Source: Ichthyophthirius multifiliis
Taxonomy: Eukaryota; Ciliophora; Oligohymenophorea; Hymenostomatida
Direction: 5' to 3'
DNA length: 25,177 nt
NCBI RefSeq assembly: GCF_000220395.1
Contig: NW_004086324.1
Location: forward strand, 1-25,177
Shown here in pieces: positions 10,568-19,593 of this stretch (within the stretch, counting starts at the first letter, position 1; each line of letters starts with the position of its first letter). The notes under the pieces are model-generated. The model worked only from the letters and a program-made list of their open reading frames with translations, was not told where the DNA came from and did not search any database. The translations under genes were made by a program, and so were the position numbers.

Positions 10568-11426
10568 TCAAAAATTTTATAAAAATTACATGAAAAAATT
10601 GATATTATTTATAATTAAAAATTTGATATAAAAATAAAACTTATTAAGTTAGTAAATTATTTTACTTATAAAATATTTCTTAAAAGTTTTTTAAATTAGA
10701 TATTATAATTTATGAATAAATTTTAATCCACTAATTATTTAATCTAGTATAATTATCAAATATAATTTAATTCAATAATAAATTAAATGATATTAGAATT
10801 TTCAGTTATTAATTAATATTTCTATGTTATATTTGCATTAAAAATTAAATTATATTAATGTAATTATCTATTATATATCTTACATAAATGTAAAAAGCTA
10901 ATTAGAAAATTGTTTAATATTTACATTAAATACTTAAACGATATTTGTGTTAATATTATTATATATATAAACAATAAATTAATATGAAAATAAACATAAA
11001 AAATAACACTTTATAATAAATATGATTCAAATGTAAATTAAATTATTTTATGAATATATATATATATATAATAATTTTATTTTTTAAATGTGTTTTAAAA
11101 AATTAATATAATATATATATTTTATGTTTTTTATTAATTACATTTATTCTAAATAAAAATTTAAATAATAAAAATACTTTATGGTTACAAATTAAAATTA
11201 TATATATGTGTATAAAGAAAAAGACATATATATAAATATATATATATATATATAATTATAAATATATATCTATTTATTATTTTTATTTACTTATATTAAT
11301 AATGTAATAATTTACTTTAAAATAAATATTTTTTAAAAAAAGACATTATTATAAAATATATTAATTAAAATCATTAAAAATTTAAAATTTAATTTTATCG
11401 AAAATTTGTTATTATAACAAAATGAA
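10568..11426. other. AT-rich intergenic region with TA repeats
   Basis: Low-complexity A+T sequence with short (TA)n runs near 11056-11071 and 11228-11254. No gene was recognised. Confidence 0.55.
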
Positions 11427-12288
11427 TCATCCTATATAAATTTTTTCTATCTATTTAATTTATCTTCTATCCATAGGGCAATTATTTAATTATTCTGAAC
11501 AGCTTAAGCAAGTACAGGCATGATTACATGGTTTAAATAATACATTAATAGGTTTATTATTACATAAGATACATAATTTATTTTATTCATTATTTTTAAT
11601 TTAATTTTATAGTTTAAATATTATAGTGTTTTTTTTTCATTTATTATATCTAATTATCCTTTTATTTTTTTTCTATTTCTTAAATTTCTTAAAAGTTTAA
11701 ATTATTGATGTTATTTTAAAATTCGTCATTATATAATAGTATATTTTATAGTTTTTAAATACTTGTTAAATATTATTTTTGTAAAGAATTTTCTTTTTTT
11801 AATAAAATTATTTGGTCGTTTAAATTGGCATTTTATTGTTCGAGTTTCTCACATTGTTACTGCTCATTTATATATTTCTTAGCGATCTTCATTAATAAAA
11901 GGCTCTTTTTTTTTAAACTTAGATATAACTATTGGTAATTCGGGTTTAAATATGACTATTTAAGTTCATCTATTTCTAAAAATTACTACATTTCTTACTC
12001 ATTTTCGCTACATCTAACTTATTCTAAAATCATCGCCTCGTCTATTATAATTGAATCATCGGATAAATTGTTATTACTTACTTATAATTCTTAAGAAACA
12101 TTATAAGCTGCATATTATGAACAATTTTATTCGTTATTATTTCTCATTCTGTTTAAATAAGAAGAACTTTTTTTATATTAAATTATTTATTTATTTTCTT
12201 ACCTTTTTTGTTATTTTTACATTTCGTTCATTATGCTTTGATTGTTTGTGTATGCTTCAGAACTATTACTATTGTTTAAACTATTCAT
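11427..12288 (-). CDS. Coiled-coil RING-finger protein (probable E3 ubiquitin ligase), one apparent frame slip
   Basis: ATG 12288 opens MNSLNNSNSSEAYTNNQSIM. A polar low-complexity N-terminus leads into a long coiled coil (about residues 100-230, for example KKYINEQQQCEKLEQQNANL). The C-terminus is a RING-HC domain: CILC, then PCNHACTCLSC, then NCPMDRRQIKQIEKIYI, with stop TGA 11427-11429. The final zinc ligand is Asp in CPMD instead of Cys, a substitution known in some RING fingers. Such C-terminal RINGs recruit an E2 to ubiquitinate partners held by the coiled coil. The coiled-coil frame and the RING frame differ by one base. There is no GT donor between them, so it is not an intron. Dropping one base in or after the A9 run near 11632 gives a continuous 286-aa protein. 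The gene is divergent from the RAP gene, with 214 bases between the starts. Confidence 0.75.
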
Positions 12289-12502
12289 ATTTTTTTTATT
12301 ATTTTTAAAAATAAGAAGGCTTTGTTTTAAATATTATATTTATATATAGGATAAATAATTATTAATTTTTTTAAAAAATTAAATATATATTTATTTAATA
12401 TATGTAGTTTTTTTTTTTTAAATATATATATATATATATCAAATTAATTTAGAATGTAAAAATAAAATACTATATAAACAATAGATATTATAAAATATAT
12501 AA

Positions 12503-13772
12503 ATGAAATCATCTACTTTTAAAAATATATATAAATATATTACTATGAAAAACAAAGAATATTAAAGATATAAAATAAATGAAATTTACTAAATGGATAT
12601 TTATAAAGCTGAAGAATAATTAAAATCAATAAAAGAGAGTTAGTTTTGGCATTAAAAAATATAAGAACGGTCTATTTTTTTTTAGCAAACATTCAATAAT
12701 ATAAAAGACTAGAAATTATTATAAAAAGAATATGAAGAAATAATAAAAAGTGATTAAATAAATGAGAAATATATAAATTTTATATAAGAAATAGATAAAT
12801 TAATGGATTAAATAAATAAATAAAATACAGAAAATGTAAAGAAATTAAATTAAATATTATGTTTAATGGAATATATGAATATTAGTAATATAAATCTATG
12901 GAAAAAAGGTTTCGAAAAAGCTATATTTTTATCAGAAAAATATTCTTTTAGTTTAAATCATAATTAAATATTAATAAAATTCGAGAAATATATAAAGAAA
13001 TTTCACGCTATAGACAGTGAAATATATAGAACTAAATTTGTTTTCAAAGAAAGCTTTTTAAATGAGATTTTTACAAAATAAAATATAGGTTTGTTATTGC
13101 AGAATATGGAAAAAAAAGATCAATAGGAAATTTAATATAAAGGATTAATTGTAGGATTGTTTTGTATTAATAATATTATTAAAAAATATTAGAAAATATT
13201 TCCACTTGATAGTAAAAAAATTTACTTTTTTTTTAAAAAATATGAAGAATATGTATTTTATAATATTAAAAAATTTAATTTAAATTAATGTGTTAGTTTA
13301 TATGAGTGCTTTTGTCAAAATGGAATTGTAAATGATAAGTTTTTAGGAGCTTTTCATGAGGTTTTTTTGGAGAAAGTTTAAGAAATTAATAATAATGGGC
13401 AGTTTGTAAATGTTATTTTGAATAGTTTTTAACTTACAGGGAAGGTTTGTGAAACTTTATATTATAAAATTATAGATAATAGAATTGAAGAGCTTTTTAA
13501 AATTTAAGAAAATCCATAAATTATTAAATAGTTTTAATTTTTTTGTTTTACGGATGTAAATGATATTTAAAATACTAAAAAATTAATAAATAAATGTTAG
13601 AATAGTGAGATTTTTTGTAAAAATTTAACAAATTATTAAAATTAATAAGTTTTTTTGTTCTTTTTGTATATTTTTAATTTTCATAAAAATTTATTCCCAT
13701 AAAATTTTTTAAAGAGTGTTTTATATGAAAAAATAAAGAAATTTTAATAAGAAAATGTAAAAAATTATTTAA

Positions 13773-13830
<58 letters not shown>

Positions 13831-14257
13831 TTTGAAAAATATTTTTGAAAAAAGCTTAAAAAATAAAAATAATGGAAAATTTAGGAATTTATAGGAAGAA
13901 ATATGTATTAATTCATTAAAAAATTACTTAAAAATGATTTAAAAAAGTGAAGATTTTATAATTTACACAAATTTGAAAATAAATATATTTGAATTAGACA
14001 TATTAGTATATATAAAGGAAAGTAAAAAATATATAGATATTGAAATTTTGGGAAATTCATATCAATAAGAGGATAATACAGTTATAGGAAAGAGAAAATT
14101 TAGAGATAAAATATTAAAATAAATGGGAATCTAAATTAAATATTTTAATATTACGAATAATTGGAGTAATTTTAATCTATTGTCAACAGGAAAAACACGA
14201 GCCATTTCTTAAATTTAAATAGGAGAGAGAATATATAATAAAATTATAGAAAATTGA
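12503..14257 (+). CDS. RAP-domain protein, probably mitochondrial RNA-binding
   Basis: An uninterrupted 584-codon frame ends at TGA 14255-14257. I chose ATG 12503 over the in-frame ATG 12545 because the extra residues (MKSSTFKNIYKYITMKNKEY) are basic and free of acids, like a mitochondrial targeting peptide. The middle is alpha-helical and K/N/E/L-rich (for example INNIIKKYQKIFPLDSKKIY), reminiscent of the helical-repeat part of FASTK/OPR-type proteins. The C-terminus (from about residue 505) looks like a RAP domain, a restriction-endonuclease-like fold. It has YIDIEILGNSYQQEDN, then GKRKFRDKILKQMGIQIKYF and a Trp nearby. RAP proteins act on organellar RNA stability, cleavage or translation. 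Residues coded by 13773-13827 are an Ile-Tyr run. That stretch may belong to an in-frame intron (13757-13894), which would shorten the protein to 538 aa. The RAP call is by pattern, not alignment. Confidence 0.7.
13757..13894 (+). other. Possible 138-nt in-frame intron carrying (TA)n
   Basis: The segment starts GTAAAA and ends TTATAG. It is a multiple of three, has no TGA in frame, and includes a long (TA)n run at 13773-13827. The other long (TA)n runs inside genes here (15766-15897 and 20819-20931) are introns by frame. That makes this one suspect, although it can also be translated as an Ile-Tyr repeat. Confidence 0.4.
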
Positions 14258-14318
14258 AAAAAATTAAATATATATATGTTAGATATATAATGTTTTTTCA
14301 ATTTTATATTAAACCGAA

Positions 14319-14349
<31 letters not shown>
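14319..14349. promoter_or_regulatory. T13/A18 mirror tract upstream of the PLC-like gene
   Basis: Thirteen T are followed directly by eighteen A, ending 16 bases before the ATG at 14366. It has the same architecture and position as the tract before the HTH gene. A nucleosome-free promoter element is plausible. This is inference. Confidence 0.4.
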
Positions 14350-14365
14350 CTAAAATAATAAAAAA

Positions 14366-15782
14366 ATGAATGATTATGAAAATCAAATAAAGAAAATAAA
14401 TTAATTAAAAATCAATATTAAACATCCAATTGATCCTTTTTTTGATGGAGATGCTTCGCCTTTTTAAAGATAAGGGATGATCTTAAATTGTTTAAATTTT
14501 GAATATAGAAAGAAAAAAATATATGCTTAAAATCCTGGAGAAAGAACAATTTATTTAAACTCAGAAATAATAGAATTACCAAAAAAAATAATAAATAATG
14601 CCATAAATGGACTTACATATGGAATTTAATGTTATATGTGTATTAATAAAGATTTGTTCCCAAAACTAGTGACTATATATTAAAATTTAGAAAATTAATT
14701 AATCATAAATATAATACATCATAATAAATCAGAATTAGTTACTCAGGTAAATCTATTATAAATAAGTGATGTTAAGGAAGGAACTTAGTTTTCTCTTCCA
14801 GAAATTTTCGAGATTAATTAAGCAACTATTTTTAATACACTTTAAGTTTATTTGATGTAAGAAAAGAAAAATATTACTTTAATTTTTGAAAATTAAGAAT
14901 ATAGAGACTTATTATGGTAAGGATTTTAAAATGTTATTATAAAATATTATATCGAATAAGCTCAGTATTTTATATATATTTAAATATTTATATTTCAATA
15001 TATATATTTATTTGTATAGATAAACTAATAATTAAAATATTTAAGAAATAATTGATAATCTTTAGAATACTAATCCTTAAAAAATGTATGATTTTTAGGA
15101 TTTCTTAGACTTTTTAAGGATGAATAAAATACATACTTCTATAAATTTTGCAAAGAAATTATATTATAGAAATGACGAAGAATAAAAAAATAAAAAAATG
15201 AAAATGTAAATTAAAGATTTGGCAAGTTTAGTTGAATAATTAAATTATAAATAAGAATTATAATAAATTTTTAAATATTATATATAAAAAGAAAATTAAA
15301 ATTAGATGGATGTTTCGGATTTCAAAAGATTTCTATATTATTAATAAAAAGAAGATATTACAACCACCAAAATTAAAGAAATATTCGCAAAATTATAAGA
15401 AAAAGTAATCGAGAAAAATTGTACTTAAGATATGATTACATTTAAATAATTTTGCTAATATATTTTTAATAAAAGAAATACAATTTTTAATCCTGAAAAA
15501 ATGAAAATCTATATGGTATTTAAATTAAAAATTATATAAAATGTGAAATATTTTTAATATTCAAATATAGAATATGGATAAACCATTAACAGATTATTAT
15601 ATAAATAGTGCTAGAAATTTCTATTCAAGTAATATTGATTTAGAAAGAGTAATGTAAATATAAGAAGAAGAAAAAGAATAATATAAAATAGATTTTGAAA
15701 ATAAATATCTTCCAATACATTATATTTTAAGTAAAGGAGTAAGATTTATAGAAATGGATGTTTGGGTATATTTGAATATAAT

Positions 15783-15845
<63 letters not shown>

Positions 15846-17457
15846 TATATATATATATATATATATATTATAATATTTATTTCAATTATTATTATAGGAT
15901 GGTGAAGATTATTAGCCAGTAGTATTATATGGTTATACATTAAATTCTCGTGTTTTATTAAAAGATGTATTTTAATTAATTGTCAATTATGTATTTTAAG
16001 TGAACCATTATCCTTTTTTTATACAACTTCATTTACATTGTTGTACTGAAGTTTTATTAAATGTTAAAAAAGCAATTGAAGATATTCTATTTTTATATTT
16101 GTGGATAATTCCTAATAATTATTATGAATATAAATAATATCCCTCACCTAATGAACTAAAAAGAAAGATTATTTTGGTAGGAAGGCTTCCTTTTAAATTA
16201 AATGATGAATTAAATTCCGACTTTCATTAATTAAGTATTATTTAAGAATAAAAATTAATATAAGAAATCGATGAGGAGCTTTTGTAAATTATAAGCGAGG
16301 ATGAAAAAAACGAAAGATATAAAAATAAAAACCTTAAAAACTTCGGAACTGATATTATTAACTCTCCCTAATCATTAAACCAACTGAAGTTTAAATCACA
16401 TATAGAAACTAAATATTCTGAAAATTAAACTATCGATTCATTCAGGAATGACGAGAATTATTAAGAAAACGAAAGTATTTAAAGAAAAAGTGTCTAAAGG
16501 TAATTTTCTCATAAAGACTATCCTGATGAAATATATTTGCATATAAAAAATTATAAAAAAGTGTTTTAATTAAACTCTTACGAGAAGTATTTTGGACTAT
16601 TATAGGATAAATTTTTTGGCGGGGTCGGCTCTCTGTTTGAAATATATGGTTTGAGTACAAATGAACTATAATAAATACCAGAAAGTAAAGATTTAAAGCA
16701 GATATTTTTGAATTCTGCGGCTCGAAAAATGTGCGAAATAAAAAATTTTACTTAAATTCATTTTCTAAAGTTATTTCCTTCTGGAAAAAAAATAGACTGT
16801 ATAAATATTGACCCATGTATTCCTTTATAATAGGGAGTTTAGTTTTTAATGAATCATCATCATGTTTTCGATAAAGCTTCGCTTTTAACTTTTTCGTTTT
16901 TTTAATAAAACGGGAGAGAAAGAAGTGGCTATGTTTTAAAACCTTAAGAACTATAATTTGGTTATTAAATTTAAAGTATAGAGAGTGTAAGTGAAACTAA
17001 TAATATAATCCTTTAAATAGGAATCATTTCGGCATTTTAATTGAGGTCAATAAAAGGAGAATAAGTCGATCCTTAAATAGAAGTTATGTTAAGATAACCT
17101 GTATCTCCATTATAGAATTAGAACTAGTAAAATATTTACTCGAAATAGAATATTTTTCTAGATGATATTCCGAGGTATTATTAGGATAAAATAGTATATA
17201 AAACTGATATAGTATCCAATAACAATTATAATCCATCCTTTAATTTCTAGTGTAAATTTGCTATTCATGAACCGAAACTTTCTTTTGTTATTTTTTAAGC
17301 TATAAATACTAGATATGATAGTCTTATAGGATGGTATTCAGTACCTGTTAATTGTATAAGATAAGGATATAGAATAGTACCTTTAAGAGATTAATATTTT
17401 AATACTATACCAGAATCATATTTATTATGTCATATTAAAATTACTAAAGATATATGA
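14366..17457 (+). CDS. Phosphoinositide phospholipase C-like protein (catalytically degenerate), four exons
   Basis: Exons 14366-14964, 15020-15515, 15571-15765 and 15898-17457 join in frame to 949 aa. Residues 1-200 look PH-like, and about 210-365 is a helical EF-hand-like region. The X domain (about 366-528) contains MDKPLTDYYINSARNFYSSN and FIEMDVWDGEDYQPVVLYGY. The Y domain (about 640-780) ends in SGYVLKP, and a C2 domain (about 800-940) completes the eukaryotic PLC order. Compared with PLC-delta1, the acid/base His311 is Arg380 and His356 is Tyr441. Glu390 is His475, Lys438 is Val524, Lys440 is Arg526, and Arg549 is Lys728. The calcium ligands Asn381, Glu426 and Asp428 remain. It should fold like PLC and bind membranes but not hydrolyse PIP2 by the known mechanism, comparable to the inactive PLC-like PRIP proteins. 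The X-Y linker is long and charged. The gene is convergent with POLA2, 76 bases apart. Confidence 0.9.
14965..15019 (+). other. 55-nt intron 1 of the PLC-like gene
   Basis: It begins GTATTT and ends GTATAG, phase 2 (CA|A). Without removal the frame reaches TGA shortly after. With removal it continues AQQTNNQNIQEIIDNL. Confidence 0.8.
15516..15570 (+). other. 55-nt intron 2 of the PLC-like gene
   Basis: It begins GTATTT and ends ATATAG, phase 0. Removal places the X-domain opening MDKPLTDYYINS in frame with the upstream helical region. It is identical in length to intron 1. Confidence 0.8.
15766..15897 (+). other. 132-nt (TA)n intron 3 of the PLC-like gene
   Basis: It begins GTATAT and ends TTATAG, phase 0, and consists largely of alternating TA. 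Removal joins FIEMDVW to DGEDYQPVVL, rebuilding the universally conserved PLC WDG. That makes this the best-supported splice in the window. It is a multiple of three without TGA. Confidence 0.88.
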
Positions 17458-17533
17458 AATATATATATTATATTTTGTGTTGTATTAAAAATATATAAAA
17501 AATATATATATATATTTTTTTTTAATTATTTTT

Positions 17534-19219
17534 TCATAAAGTATAAAAATCAATTTTTATTTTTTGGCTTATTCTGATATTATTATTGCATTCAAAATGC
17601 GTCAATACTGCAAAATTGCCTTTGGTTTCTTATTTTATGACATATCCGGGATTAATTACTACTGTATCATTGATTTTTTGGGCAAAACAAGGCAAATTAG
17701 ACGGAGAAATAACTATTTTTGGGAAATCCTCATTTTCAACGTCAAAATTAACATCGAAATTTCCTATTTTTTCCAAATTTATATTTTCAGTAATTTTTTT
17801 GGGGTCTTTTTAGTCTAAAAATGGATACATTGAATAAAGGTTTTTTTGTGAAAAAATACTCTCGAAAACATTAGGTATTTACTATATAGGATTTTAGTTT
17901 TTTTTATTTTTAGAAAAAGATCCCATATACGTATTTAATGCAATATCCGAATTTCCTATATAAAAAGAAAGTTCATCCATTTCAAAATAAGCTGGATTTG
18001 AAAAACTTTTTATGTTTTATTAATAATTGCTTGATATTTGAATTTCAAGTGGTTATTAGGGTATATTTTCAAACGAAAGAACGTCTTTAGTACTCGGGAT
18101 TACTATTATTTGAACATTAGGACCTAATGAGGTTGCTGCACGCTCAAAGAGGGAGTTTTGGAGTTGTTCGAAGGATAAATCAGCACCTAAATCGGATGTT
18201 TTTACCACTTGATTTTCTATATCAAGGAAAGGACCTAGCAAGATAAGGGCTGAAACCTTTATTTCTTTGGCTTTTTTTAAAAGGAGATCAAAAGCGTTAA
18301 AATTAAAGGTACTTTTAGGAGAAAAAGGTCCAGTGGAGATAATAATTTTTCGATAGTTATCAAAAATTTGTTCTTGATTTTCTTAGAAAGTTATATTTTT
18401 CCAAATATAAGGGTGAACTTCGGTTACATTTAGGTATTTTCTATTATTTTCTAAAAAACCTTCTAACATTAAGATTTAGTTTGGGAAAATGAAAATATTT
18501 TCCTATTTAAAATATTCGTTTTCAAAATTTAAATGGAAGTAGTTTTTTGAGTCAATTTCAAGAATTAAATTTGTTTCATTTGAAAAGCCTTTTTCTAAAC
18601 AGGAAATTCTTCCCACAACTTTAATCTAAGAAGAATTCTAGAAATTATTTAAATCTTCATTTATTAAAACTTCTTCGCTATTTTTTTTATAAAAAGTTAT
18701 ATATTATTATATTTTTTATATTAATTTCTCTTTTATATCCTTTATTTGGGTATAATGTTAGTTATTTTTCCTATTTTATTAAATAAAATTGTCTTTTATA
18801 GTATATTTTTTTTATATTGAAGCTTTTTCATATGTAGGAAGGTGCTTATTATATGTAAATCTTTCCAAAAGTATAGTCTAGTCGGGAGTTTCTTATTCTT
18901 CCTATACTGTAATGTTTTTTATATCGAATATTTTAGCATCTGCTTTTTGTATTGTTTTTAATTATTTTAGAGCTGATTATTATGTTTAAGGGTTAGATTT
19001 TAAAACATGTTTTTTAAACTCTTCATATTCACCTTATTCAAATTTATTTTTTTTATTATATAAAATTGCTTCTAGTTAAGATGTCCAGGTTTCAGCTTTT
19101 TTAGGGTCGGATAAAATGTTGTTTTGGAGGGCTAAAGATTTAATTTCAGTTTGGAATTTTAAAGGGATTTTTTCAAAAATGTCGTCAAATTAATAAAAAT
19201 CGTCGTCTTCTTCTTACAT
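17534..19219 (-). CDS. POLA2: DNA polymerase alpha-primase subunit B
   Basis: A continuous 561-codon intronless frame runs from ATG 19219 to TGA 17534-17536. The B subunit is the non-catalytic partner that holds the polymerase alpha catalytic subunit and primase together for primer synthesis in the nucleus. The N-terminal 190 residues are helical and acidic-start (MQEEDDDFYQFDDIFEKIPL). An OB-fold follows at about 195-290 (SSQIKVVGRISCLEKGF, then FIFPNQILMLEGFLENNRKY). The inactive calcineurin-like phosphoesterase domain fills about 300-555. It carries the family hallmarks STGPFSPKSTFNF, ALILLGPFLDIENQVV, IIVIPSTKDV, and the terminal VVINPGYVIKQETKGNFAVL. The length is close to the animal protein of about 600 aa. 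The gene is convergent with the PLC-like gene and divergent from the PTEN-like gene. It needs no frame adjustment. Confidence 0.95.
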
Positions 19220-19593
19220 TTTTTTTTTATATATTTTTTTTTAAGGTTTAAGTTTTAAGCGCGGATATTTATTTTATTTTTAAATATTAATATATACTTT
19301 ATAATTTTTTTTTTTATAAAATAATATAATTTTTTTTTATTATTATATTTAAATTTATTAATAAGCGTATATGAAAAAATATTAAATATTTCTTTTAATT
19401 AAAAATAAAAAAAAATACAATTTAAAAAAATATATATATATAAATATATTTTTATATATATATATTTATATATTCATAAATTTTCATATATTTTCATTTC
19501 TTATTTATTGATATAATATATTTAATTTTTGTTTTATATTATAATACTTTTACTATAAATAATCAAAAAGTTAATATTTTTATTTTATATAAT
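19220..19593. promoter_or_regulatory. Divergent intergenic region between POLA2 and the PTEN-like gene
   Basis: 374 bases of T-rich then A-rich sequence, with a TA-rich centre near 19430-19470. They separate two outward-facing starts, so both promoters should lie here. No specific element was recognised. Confidence 0.45.

Noticed and set aside
12051-12308. Plus-strand 85-codon standard-code ORF
   Set aside because: Antisense to the coiled-coil RING gene; F/Y/L-rich composition with no domain.
16442-16660. Minus-strand 72-codon ORF
   Set aside because: Antisense shadow of the PLC-like X-Y linker and Y domain.
17564-17818. Two overlapping plus-strand ORFs
   Set aside because: Antisense to the 3' part of POLA2.
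18056-18241. 61-codon minus-strand standard-code ORF
   Set aside because: Not a separate gene; it is an internal piece of POLA2 bounded by TAA codons that are glutamines here.
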